Below are positions 47,240-56,866 of a stretch of DNA of 64,000 nt, piece by piece (within the stretch, counting starts at the first letter, position 1; each line of letters starts with the position of its first letter). The stretch is from Clonostachys chloroleuca (taxonomy: Eukaryota > Ascomycota > Sordariomycetes > Hypocreales > Bionectriaceae): contig JBANAY010000003.1 in the NCBI GenBank assembly GCA_037952775.1, positions 22,134,001 through 22,198,000 on the forward strand. The letters are read 5' to 3'. The notes beneath the pieces were generated by a model, which was not told where the DNA came from, ran no database searches, and was given only the letters and a program-made list of their open reading frames with translations. The position numbers and the translations under genes are program-made.

Positions 47240-48249
47240 TTAGGACTCGTTGTTTGCTTCCATCAAGTACGAATCCATTTCATCCTGGTCTTCAACCTCA
47301 ATCATAGTAGACATCTCCACTCCGACAATGATCTTGCACACAATAGCACTGGCAGAAAATCTACCAGCGATAATGATAGAATCAGCAACACTAAAAAAAG
47401 CAGACTAAACAATAAAAGTGTTTAAAGAATAGTGCGCATAAGAATCCCGACGTCTAACAACCACCGAAAGCTGAGGAAAATAAGATAAAAGCCCTTTCCG
47501 CTCCGTGACTCAACTGTTCCAGGAGCTTGGAATACACAGGGCACAAGCTCTCTGCTGGCCGACCATTGGCTTTCTGGATGCTTCATTTGGATCCTGAGAC
47601 TCAAAATTATAGTTGAAGCTATATGTATGACAGCTGCGAGGCCCAACCAGATTGGTAGAGGTGTGAGGGTCTTTGGTGCAAACGCGATCATAGCATTAAC
47701 TGAAAGCGTATAAGTGATCAGTATAACGCTGGTAGCCGCAACGATAGCGATTATATACTTAGCAACACTAAACAGAAGCCAAAGAGGCAGTCTCGAACGT
47801 GGTGATATTCGTATGATTGGAGTACCGGAGGGAGCCAGTCGCTGGTTGATAGTTGAAGGAACCCAATCGCTAGTTCTTGTCATTGACGAGGTAGGGTTTG
47901 TTATTGAGAGAAGGATTGCGAGCAGTGGCCGCCGAATACCGAGTAGCGCGAGATCGATTGTCGAGTTTTCCAAACTTTGTAAGATGGTTGGGAGCAATCC
48001 GAGGATCACGGCACTTGCTGCCATCGCTATTTTTCGATACTCGGGGAGCTCTTTGAGCACTCAGTCGATGACTCCGTATGCATTGCTGGTCCCGATTTTG
48101 TATCCTCGCAGCTGACCACGGCATGAGCTGTGAATGATATCCTGCAGCATTGGATCCCAGCTGGGAAAAAATCGGTCAAATTGTGTGGTTGGCCCACATT
48201 GTGCTGGTCGACTCAGGAACAGGTCGCCAAGACGGCCAGATTGAGACAA
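47240..48249 (-). pseudogene. Decayed fungal multi-pass membrane protein gene
   Basis: Translation on the minus strand gives a protein-like series. FDRFFPSWDPMLQDIIHSSC (from about 48171) runs to GVID, then TGA (48063-48061). The same frame resumes as VLKELPEYRKIAMAASAVIL with LLGIRRPLLAILL and further membrane segments, then TAA (47424-47422). After a T7 run (47393-47399) the sense shifts one frame to DSIIIAGRFSASAIVCKIIV and an acidic tail ending at TAA 47242-47240. These blocks match my memory of an uncharacterised fungal membrane-protein family in which a Cys precedes the PEYRK-like block. Two stops plus a frameshift argue for true decay. The 5' end was not found. The function of the family is unknown to me. 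Confidence 0.65.
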
Positions 48250-49398
48250 TACGGCATCAAGTCAGCCTGCAGTAGACCTTCAGCCCAGCCACGTTCCTTT
48301 GCATATCAGCGCCTACCAGGACCTTAACATAGCTTTTCATCCGAGTTGATTATATGTAGTGAAGGCAGGGAAACTTTGATCATACAGAATGGATGCTGAC
48401 ACGATACAGCGGGAAACAATGACGGCCTAGCCATGTGGAACTCGATTCTGGCCCGTATTGCGTCGCTGAATGCCGAAAGGGTGGTCGGCGAGTGATGCGG
48501 CTTGCTTCCACTGCTGGACTACTCACCACCTGCATTGCTATCACCGGTTCATCCTGTGGCCGACGCCTGCATTCTCCTGTGGGCGATGCACCCGAGATAT
48601 GCAAATTGCGGGAAGTCACTTTCCCAGGTTTTTGCTAGGGTCTATAGTGGTAAGGTACATGCTGGGTTTCTGGGCCGTATTTCCCAATTCGCTAGCCGGA
48701 ATTACTCCGTCTTCTAACAAACCCCGCAGCTAAGGCCTACTAAGCGCTGCCTAACTGCTTACATGACCTCCATAATATAATCTGACCGGCATCTTTGATA
48801 GCCTTATAGTCAGTATTTTTCCTCACATCAACGACCATAGGGGTGTACAGCGAGGTACAATAACGCAACTGGCAACTGCGTTGTTGGCCGCCGCGAGCCC
48901 TCCAGCACGAACAAGGTTCAAGGTTCGAACCTCCTGCGGAACCTTTAAAAAAAAGGGCATACCTGATCAGTATGACGCAGGGGATGAAATGTAAAGCGCA
49001 GAGTTCCGATTACGGTTCAGAGACGCCTTTCCCTAAGGAAGCCAATCCTTAGTTTTTGCAAATTGGAATAATGAATCATCCTACCTTTTTGTTCTTTTTT
49101 GTTTTTGTGCACAAATATCGCACTATTCGTTTTACGCCGCTGTTGCTAGATGATATTGGATGCACTCCTTTGCCTTATAAGTACAACGACCGGGATGATA
49201 AGAAATGATTCTAATATTTGTCGCTACGGGGCAGAAATCTTGCCCTGCCATATACGTCTGAAGGGACTGAGTATTGTGCTCTCTGTGCGTGCAAAGTGTT
49301 GCAAGCATTCATATTCCATTATTTGTAGCCTCTCTTCCATTAGGTGTTTCATTTCTCTTGTTGCCAACTTGACAAGCTTGGTTAAAGGTGACCGAAGG
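48250..49398. other. Intergenic region, no supported gene
   Basis: About 1.1 kb between the decayed membrane-protein gene and the decarboxylase. A TTCGAA-containing stretch near 48915-48935 recalls a tRNA T-arm but does not fold as one. No other feature was seen. Confidence 0.5.
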
Positions 49399-51150
49399 TC
49401 ATTTACCATTGCGTATCTGTTCGTTCAACATATCTCGCAAGCTTCCCTCGCAATCCTCTTGATCAAAAAATACCTCAATGACCACCACTCCCGTACCCGA
49501 AATGAGTTTCCCAGATTGAATAATCTCTTCTAGTTCTCCCCATGTTCTTGCCTGGGGGGAACTTTCCAAGGCTGAGTTTTGCTGCCCTAGCAAGGGCAGG
49601 ATATGGGCATGGTTCCAACTCGCGATGTCGTTATACCGCTGCTTCCTCCCATGTATTGCCCTTTCAATCGTATACCCGTTATTATTGAGAATTATGATAG
49701 TGATGTTTAAACCTTCCTTTATCATGGTGCTAATTTCTTGCACAGTCATCTGAAGACTACCATCGCCAACAAAGAGAACCACACGCTCTTTGCCCGGAGC
49801 TCCATCTCTGCGGTTGTCGCTACATCCGAGGATTTCCTTTTGTGCAAGAGCAGCCCCAAGAGCAGCTGGGACCATGTAGCCGATGGATAGCCAAGTGACA
49901 GCAGTGAAAAGCCGGCTCTTGGGTGGGAGCTTGAACTGCCGACATCCATGAGCCGCGGTGCCTGTCTCGGCAAGAATTATGTCTCCTTGATTAAAGATGG
50001 AATTGATGTAGTGATAGAAATACTTCTGTGTAAGACGCAACGATTTATCCAGATCTACCGTGGGAAGTGGGTAGTGCGAAGGGCCTTGTGCACCGAGCTT
50101 CAAAGGCTGCAAGTTTGAGAGAATTTTAGACATGAAGCGGTGGGGAGGGAGATCCCGGAAGAGCACTCCATCTACCCTCACGGTGTGTTGAGAGATGGCT
50201 ATGGTGACATTTTCTCTGGGAACAGCTGAAAAGCCAAATGAATTGGTGTCACTGAGATGAGGCCCAAAATGAAGGACAAGATCGGCTGTTTGGAAGTACT
50301 CGTTCCAACTTTCAGGGGCGTATTTTCCCTGGAAGATACCATAAACGTTGGGCATAGACTCGTCGATGAGGCCCTTGCCAAAGATTGTAGTCCAAGTAGG
50401 CCACATCGTTCGTTTAGACAAGTCTTCTACTAGATTAAGTATTTTCAACCCTCTAGTTTCCCCATCAAGAAGGATAGCAGGCCGTTTCGCTGAATTGAGT
50501 CGGCCGAGGACTCTCTCGACAATAGTAGCCTCATGTTGGGCCTCAGGCACATGAGGGACAGATAGCACCGGCTTCTTCTCCAGATTACCAGTTGACACTA
50601 AGGCATCCGCCATGTCATCGGGAACCTCAATGTACACCGGTCGCTGGTGGAACAGAGCTTCTTGTAGAACCCAGTCGATTTGACCCGGGGCTGTCTGAGG
50701 GTCCACCAAGTTGACTTGAGCGGCCGTGATTTGTTGATGAACGGCGGCGAACTGACGATAATTGCCCGTGGCAAGTGTATGGTGCATGAACACTCGTCGG
50801 TCCTGAAGGCTTCGGGCCGGTGTGCCCACGATGTGGACAATGGGCGCTTTCTCAGCATAGGCACCAGCTATGCCATTTGCAGCTGAGAGTTCGCCCACGC
50901 CAAACGTAGTGATGAGAGCGCTGATTCCATTTATTCTAGAGTATCCATCAGCAGCGTAGGCGGCATTGAGCTCGTTGCAGTTGCCCACCCAGTGAAGCCC
51001 TGCAGGCTCAACAAAGTCCAGAAGACGTAGGTTGTAGTCTCCGGGAACACCAAAAACAGAACGTATGCCGAGGCTATAGAGCCTTGAAAAGATGTATTCT
51101 GCGCACTTAACGGCTGAAGGGATCGAAGTGAGCGACATGGTTGTGGGCAC
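49399..51150 (-). CDS. Thiamine-diphosphate 2-oxoacid decarboxylase (pyruvate/indolepyruvate/phenylpyruvate type)
   Basis: A single exon of 583 residues, the usual length for pyruvate decarboxylase relatives, which release CO2 from 2-oxoacids to give aldehydes. The activating glutamate is Glu60 in NCNELNAAYAADGY, and the His-His pair is His123-His124. The ETG segment is at about 395-397. The cofactor motif starts GDGS at 462-465 and ends in the Asn run at 489-491. Being beside an aromatic-type aminotransferase and a Zn2Cys6 regulator suggests an Ehrlich-pathway role (ARO10-like, acting on phenylpyruvate, indolepyruvate or similar), though plain pyruvate decarboxylase activity is not excluded. 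Start at 51150; a second ATG follows four codons later. A TATATATA stretch lies 65-72 bp upstream of the start. Confidence 0.93.
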   Translation of the reverse strand: MPTTMSLTSIPSAVKCAEYIFSRLYSLGIRSVFGVPGDYNLRLLDFVEPAGLHWVGNCNELNAAYAADGYSRINGISALITTFGVGELSAANGIAGAYAEKAPIVHIVGTPARSLQDRRVFMHHTLATGNYRQFAAVHQQITAAQVNLVDPQTAPGQIDWVLQEALFHQRPVYIEVPDDMADALVSTGNLEKKPVLSVPHVPEAQHEATIVERVLGRLNSAKRPAILLDGETRGLKILNLVEDLSKRTMWPTWTTIFGKGLIDESMPNVYGIFQGKYAPESWNEYFQTADLVLHFGPHLSDTNSFGFSAVPRENVTIAISQHTVRVDGVLFRDLPPHRFMSKILSNLQPLKLGAQGPSHYPLPTVDLDKSLRLTQKYFYHYINSIFNQGDIILAETGTAAHGCRQFKLPPKSRLFTAVTWLSIGYMVPAALGAALAQKEILGCSDNRRDGAPGKERVVLFVGDGSLQMTVQEISTMIKEGLNITIIILNNNGYTIERAIHGRKQRYNDIASWNHAHILPLLGQQNSALESSPQARTWGELEEIIQSGKLISGTGVVVIEVFFDQEDCEGSLRDMLNEQIRNGK

Positions 51151-51555
51151 TGGGTAGGCTGGGCTTAAGATTATGATGCATGATAAGATGAGGGAAATGG
51201 GTAAAATACTAGACTATATATACAGATATTAATAACAGAGAAGGCAACGATGGCTCCAAGCGAGTACTTCGCCGTAGCTGATTTGTGATAAATCCCATAG
51301 CACCCATTGCCTGTTCTGGTTGATTGATGCAGTGAAGCCGAGAAGTAACATTAATCAGTCAATGAGGGTCTTCTCCACTTACACAGCACCATCGGACAAC
51401 GCTAGTGCAGAGAATTCGCCGACTTTCCGGTGGCCAAGAGTTCAGTCTTCTCCTCTCCGGTCGTCAGCGTTTTGTCCGTATTGCTTCTTCACGGTTCAAG
51501 GACGCAGCCACAGATAGGCAGGCTTTACTAGTCAGTGCCCTAAAGTGAGCCTACA
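51151..51555. promoter_or_regulatory. Divergent promoter between decarboxylase and Zn2Cys6 regulator
   Basis: Only 405 bp separate the two start codons, so control regions are shared. TATATATA at 51215-51222 suits the decarboxylase. CCG triplets, the usual half-sites of Zn2Cys6 proteins, occur in the same orientation at 51419, 51427, 51457 and 51476. Their spacing does not match the three-CCG, 7-bp-spaced site known for yeast Aro80. Confidence 0.5.
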
Positions 51556-53808
51556 ATGACGTCCAGGCAAGCAGCTTGTGAAGTGTGCCGCAAGGCCAAG
51601 CTTGTTTGTGACCACAAGCGGCCTGTTTGCACACGCTGCCTCAATACAGACAAGGGAGACGTCTGCTCATATCGAGATAGCCCGTTCAAGCGCAAACAAC
51701 CACGTCTTCCGCCAGCCAGTCGCATCGAGACAAGACGTACTCGGAGCTCTCGGTACGTTCTCTCTAGTCCAATCTCAAGCGTAGGACCCCATCCAGACAG
51801 TTGCTAATAAAGTATTTTCAGTCCAGAGTTGGCAGCCTTTCCGTCGGTGCCCTGTGGGAAGCCAACCCGTCAGCCATACCCAAACCCGGGATTTATGGGA
51901 TACTCTAGCCATACCACCATCTTTAATCACATTGCGATCAATGAAGATGCAGCCGAATCCGCAGGCTCCCCTATTCAGATACACGAAGGCTCTGACTTGG
52001 AAGAAGACGACTTGATCCCTCGAGGGGTTTGTTAGTGTCCAAGATACTAGCTAAATGTGATGTAGACGCTATGCGTGATCTGATCCTGTTTTGGCTCGCC
52101 AAAGAAGTCAATCTAGCATTGGCCGGACCTTTCGTCCGTCGTTGTGCAGATAGCGTCGTTCACTTTGCAAAACATGCAAGAACAATAATCAGGGACTTAG
52201 AGCAGGACGCCTTGGCCAGAGATTTGTTCCACAACTCAGCTCAACCCTTGGATTCAAGTCGAGGTTTTCACGTTGACACTTATGTTGATCAATTCGCGGA
52301 AGATAACACTCGTTGGGAGACCCTTGGCCTCTTTTTCATTGCAGTTGCTCGGGCAACGTTTGATATACCATTCTTCCCATCCTTATACCGAGATAATAGA
52401 CAGCTGCTACGAGTGCGCAAGCTTGTCTCCGGACTCTGTGACAGTTGTGTGGATGTCTGCTTGTCTCTAAGTCGCATCAACGACCTTCAACTTATCCTAC
52501 AATATGAGAACTTTATCCTGCACTCTCATGTCGATGGCCTCCATTGTAAGTGAGCCTCGTGAGGGAACGATCTGCATCCAGAACTAAAGTATGGTAGCTA
52601 ACATCAGAGCGAGGCTACGAATATTGGAAGAGACTGGGTGATGTCATTTCTTGTTTGTATGCTCTAGGTTACGATCAACGAATCGAGTCTGGTCCAGACA
52701 CTCCTGAGTTTGTTGCAGAGTTGAGGCGGACGGCCTTCGCCCGAATCTACTCGGCTGATAAGAACGTAGCCCTCTTTCTCGGCCGCCCACCTCGGATCAG
52801 CAAAAGATTTTGCCACTTTCAGTTCCCCATGAACCCAAAGCAAACCGATTCGAGTTGTGTGCCGAACACAACATCTCCGTGCTGTGAATGGGATCAAGGA
52901 GCTAGGATTAGCTACAAAGCTGAAACACGATGGTCAGCGCTATGTGCTTTCCAGAAGGAAGAATTAATCGAACTCCTCTTTAATAAAAAGGTCATGGATT
53001 TTGATACAAGATTGAGGTTTGTTTGGATATTTCCAAGGCGATGAGCATCATATCAAAATTGAAACTGAGATTTTCATAGTAGGATTAAGGAACGGGAAGC
53101 GGCCCACTGGGGAGCCCTTCCTGCCAGCTTTCGGTACGAAGGGAGCCTTAAGGACTACCCACAGAGCCCTTTCGACCGAGATTTTGTGGCGAGCATAAGA
53201 CTGAATCACTTACATGTCCTCTTCTTGGTACGGCTGCTGCATTTGGATCGTTTAGCAGAGCCAGATGAACCTATCGTCGAAATAGCGAAGGAAATCACGA
53301 ACCTCATTGTCGAGGTTATTCTGTTTCGAGAACAGCTAGCAAATTCGGGCACGAGCCTCATCTGGAAAGTAGGCTTTCATGTTACGGATAATGACCACAC
53401 TTGACTAATATCACTGCTGGGTAGATTACCTGCTATGGACTTCCTGCAATCGGAATTCTCCTCATGTCACTAATTCGACAGCATCGAAAGGGCACAAACT
53501 CGTGGGCTACACAAACCCACACTCTTCGCAACCTCAGTGTTTTTGTGGCTGAAATTGAATTGGGAACAATCATCAGACCCGGTGATCCAAACTACAAACT
53601 ACTCATCAAGGCGACCCGCATTATACGAGGTTTTCTCGACTCCCCAAATTCTGGTGAAGACCAATTATACGACAAGTTGGGCTTTTCATCATCTGCTCTA
53701 GACTCCATAGAATTTGATCCCCATATTGGTATAGACAGTCTAGACTTTGAGTTTGGCTTCTGGCAGGATATTGCAGACCTTACTTCATTTCGAGACATAG
53801 TCCCGTGA
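51556..53808 (+). CDS. Zn2Cys6 transcription factor, apparently damaged
   Basis: The N-terminus has a binuclear zinc cluster with Cys8, 11, 18, 25, 28 and 37 (C-x2-C-x6-C-x6-C-x2-C-x8-C), followed by a basic linker. Later exons carry a fungal transcription-factor domain (for example WETLGLFFIAVARATFDIPF and WKRLGDVISCLYALGYDQ). Exons: 51556-51752, 51822-52545, about 52608-53016, 53083-53368 and 53425-53808. Two defects appear. Near 52027-52031 the frame shifts by one base (a T short in the GTTTG run) inside the RGV..LVSKIL segment. At the junction of 52545 with 52608 the split codon reads TAG. It lies between a 2-oxoacid decarboxylase and an aromatic-type aminotransferase, the same trio that yeast Aro80 controls, so an Aro80-like role is likely if the gene works. 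It may be a pseudogene or contain sequence errors. Confidence 0.75.
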
Positions 53809-54358
53809 GCGTCTGTCGCATCTCCATGTGTTATGGGCATATCAGGCGATTAAGTTTCCAAGTTATTTAATTATGCTGTGCTTAATTTCAACAAAGTGTG
53901 ACTACATATACCACATAATAGAAACTCACCGCATAAACCATGTCTTCTTCCAAGTTGGTGATGTTGAATGCAGCTTTGCCAAACCGACTTACTCGCTAGC
54001 ATTATTCCTCCATCGACGACGATACTAAGCAATCGAGCGGCTATACTGGGTCTCTTGTGGATATTAAGTTCCTCATCGTACAGGATCATCACGTAATTCA
54101 ATTCTAGTGGTCATATTCTATCGCGTTTCATGCCACTACTTTACCTGAGAATGGCGACATACCAACACACCGATCCGGACTCCACTCCGAACGAATCAGT
54201 GCACCCAACCGTCTGCCCACAGTGTCTTTAGGAATATAAGGAGCATCAGGATAACTTTCCCTTCCCTTCTTAACTTAAACTGTGTGTAGTTGAGTTAGGA
54301 ATGCGTGTTATGCATTTTCATCTTTACCATATCCCCAGCATAGCTTCCTTCTCAAATC
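53809..54358. promoter_or_regulatory. Promoter region of the aromatic-type aminotransferase
   Basis: About 550 bp between the regulator's stop and the aminotransferase start. A TATAAG-like element sits at about 54235-54240, roughly 120 bp upstream of the ATG. CCG triplets occur at 54170, 54175, 54187 and 54209, again possible Zn2Cys6 half-sites. Confidence 0.45.
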
Positions 54359-55837
54359 ATGGCTCACATCGCGTTGGATGAAAAGGAGATTTCACCGATC
54401 GCGAAAAGCCCCGATGTATCAACTACTGCCTCATCCGAAGGCGGCACCAAGCCAAAGGCGACTTGCTTACAGCAACACTTCAGCGAGGAGAGCCGCAACT
54501 TCCAACGATCCGCCCTCAAGAAGACAACGAGACTACTCTCTAACTTCATCCCACTTGGCACTGGCCGGCCACACACTGAGCTCTATCCATGGACCAGCAG
54601 TGACGCGAACTGGCCAACATCTCTCAACAAGCCAAGTGGGCCTGAGGATAGAGCCAGAGTCCCATCCATATACACTCTCGCCAATGCATTGACCTATGGT
54701 ACCGCGTTGGGCGCGCCGTCGCTTGTTCAATTCCTCACTGAGCACATGAAATCAATACATGCCCCTCCATACCAAGACTGGGCCGTTTGTCTCACTTGCG
54801 GATCAACTTCTGCACTCGACATCATCTTCCGCACATTCACCGACCGTGGAGATGTCATCTTGGCAGAAAAATATTCATACCCTGGCTTTATCGAATCATC
54901 AGCCCTTGCAGGAGTCGACATACAACCAGTTGATCTTGACGGCCAAGGCTTAAGTCCCCACAAACTTGGCCAGATTCTAGACCAGTGGAACACGCTCGAA
55001 CGGCCGAAGCCCAAGGTTTTATATACTATTCCCTCCGGCCAGAATCCCACTGGTGTAACACAAAGTCAAGAGCGCCGCCGGGCAATCTATGAAATTGCTG
55101 AGCGTCACGGCTTGATCATAATAGAGGACGACCCCTATTACTTTATCCAGCTAGGACCCAACACGGCAAGCGGAGGTAGCAACCTCGAGTCAGTTTCTCG
55201 ACAGTTAGTCCCCTCATATCTCTCCATAGACAAATCCGGGCGTGTGATTAGATTGGATTCGACATCTAAAATCCTTGCCCCAGGGCTTCGCGCCGGCTGG
55301 GTGACTGCTAGCCAACAAGTCATTGATAAATATGCCGCATACCATGACCTGACGACGGTATCGGTGAGCGGCCTTAGTCAGTTTGTTTTGCATGATCTTT
55401 TCAACCTCCAGTGGGGTCAAGAAGGTTTCTCAACTTGGCTTCAAGCGCTGTCGCTGAAATATACGCAGCGACGCGATATAACCGTCGCTGCTTGCCATTC
55501 CTTTTTACCTTCCGATATCTGCAGCTTCGCGATTCCGGACCACGGCATGTTTCTCTGGGTATCAATCGACTTACGCATGCATTCAATGTACGCCGCTGAA
55601 GGGCAAATGGTCCAGGAGTGGTGTTCACAGGTTGAAGACCGCATCTTGACCCTTGGACTGGCCAACGGAGTTCAGGTTACCAAAGGATCCCTATTCTTTA
55701 CCGAAAGATCTAGTGGGGAGGCGGAATTGTTCTTCAGGCTTACATTCGCGGCGGCTAAAGAACAGGACTTAACCGAAGGGGTTAGAATATTTGCCAATGC
55801 TGTCAAAACAGAGTTCGACTGCCGAGGCTCTGTCTGA
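54359..55837 (+). CDS. Aromatic-type aminotransferase (ARO8/ARO9-like, PLP fold type I)
   Basis: A single exon of 492 residues, similar in length to fungal ARO8/ARO9 and kynurenine/2-aminoadipate aminotransferases. These move the amino group from aromatic amino acids to a 2-oxoacid using pyridoxal phosphate. Visible cofactor residues: GSTSALD loop (about 148-154), NPTG with Asn229, EDDPYY with Asp258, and the Schiff-base lysine Lys304 in DSTSKILAPGLRAGW, with Arg311 downstream. The C-terminal substrate arginine region (FFRLTFA) is present. The N-terminal 50 residues are variable. Together with the 2-oxoacid decarboxylase 3.2 kb away it would turn phenylalanine, tyrosine or tryptophan into aryl aldehydes (Ehrlich route). 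Substrate preference is inferred from family and context. Confidence 0.92.
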   Translation: MAHIALDEKEISPIAKSPDVSTTASSEGGTKPKATCLQQHFSEESRNFQRSALKKTTRLLSNFIPLGTGRPHTELYPWTSSDANWPTSLNKPSGPEDRARVPSIYTLANALTYGTALGAPSLVQFLTEHMKSIHAPPYQDWAVCLTCGSTSALDIIFRTFTDRGDVILAEKYSYPGFIESSALAGVDIQPVDLDGQGLSPHKLGQILDQWNTLERPKPKVLYTIPSGQNPTGVTQSQERRRAIYEIAERHGLIIIEDDPYYFIQLGPNTASGGSNLESVSRQLVPSYLSIDKSGRVIRLDSTSKILAPGLRAGWVTASQQVIDKYAAYHDLTTVSVSGLSQFVLHDLFNLQWGQEGFSTWLQALSLKYTQRRDITVAACHSFLPSDICSFAIPDHGMFLWVSIDLRMHSMYAAEGQMVQEWCSQVEDRILTLGLANGVQVTKGSLFFTERSSGEAELFFRLTFAAAKEQDLTEGVRIFANAVKTEFDCRGSV

Positions 55838-56263
55838 GCATAAGCCGAAATTTTGACTTGAGGATTACGGTGCGAAGTGGACAGTAAGTAGAAGTATAAA
55901 TAAGCAAATACATTTAGATTGGAAGTATCCTAGCTCTAATCTATTCAAAATGGTCTTCTAATTGACGTGGAATATATCTATCAACGAGCGGCATTGATGT
56001 TCTCTCTCTCGGTGCCTCTTGAGTGCAATATGGGCTACCAGGTATGCTGACAATGATGCATGTGTAATCCCCAAAGTGCTTAGGCCTAAGGCTTTGATAT
56101 CATGTTTTTCTTCTCACCTGCCACGTAACTTCTGCCTGACCTGTGATACTGGAACAGAAACACTTCGTGATATTCTGGTGGTTCACGCCGCAAACTTGTA
56201 ACTAGCGATAAGAATTGCGTTGGTACAAGATACAGAGTTTGCAAATCATCATCAAGTTCAAAC
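55838..56263. other. Intergenic region before the tRNA gene
   Basis: About 430 bp holding the aminotransferase 3' flank. No further feature was seen. Confidence 0.5.
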
Positions 56264-56334
56264 GGTCTCATGGCCCAATGGCAAGGCGTCTGACTACGAA
56301 TCAGGAGATTGTGGGTTCGATCCCCACTGAGACC
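56264..56334 (+). tRNA. tRNA-Arg (anticodon ACG)
   Basis: A 71-nt gene with a perfect 7-bp acceptor stem (GGTCTCA with TGAGACC), a D-arm containing the A-box TGGCCCAATGG, and an anticodon arm TCTGA-CTACGAA-TCAGG. The anticodon is ACG, which reads CGN arginine codons after A-to-I editing. The T-arm GTGGG-TTCGATC-CCCAC is perfect. No intron is present, and CCA is not encoded. A TTTT run at about 56347-56350 is a plausible polymerase III stop. Confidence 0.97.
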
Positions 56335-56866
56335 TTAAAATCTTAGCTTTTGCACTTTTCACTGCAAATGTTCTACTTTTTGTTCTCCACTTTCACAGCT
56401 GGACGTCTTTTGCTTTTTTTTTTTTTTTGTAGTAAACTATTTAATTCTTCCCTACTAGTAGAAAGGGGACAGTCTATGATCGTAGCCTGCTTTGCCGTAC
56501 ATAGCTCTGCAACATCTTCATGCATACCTGAGAACAAATTGAGGTGATGATTTCGACCAGGGGGCTGAATGTAGGGGTGGTGGTTGAAAGATACCCCTTA
56601 ATTTAAGAAGGGAAAATTTTCTCTCTACCTGGCAGTTGGATGGAGGGCTATATAATACAATATTAAGCTTTTTCTTATCCCTCATCTCTTCAAGGCTGGC
56701 TTTTTAGAGACATGGTTATTAGGTTAAAATACTATCGTTTCGTGGCGTCGGCAACTAGATCATCGCTGCAAGGCTCTAGTAAGCCCTGGCAAATCGATAA
56801 AAAGTCCCAGGGGAGATTAGTCGTAACCGAAATGCTAGCACATTTCTAAATTAGCATGCCAGAAAT
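56335..56866. other. Intergenic region, no supported gene
   Basis: About 530 bp between the tRNA and the 3' end of the sugar permease. A 16-17 nt T-run lies at about 56413-56430. No gene was seen. Confidence 0.5.

Noticed and set aside
48880..48960. tRNA-like GGTTCGAACC stretch
   Set aside because: The T-loop-like hexamer is palindromic by chance; no 5-bp T-stem, acceptor stem or anticodon arm can be formed on either strand.
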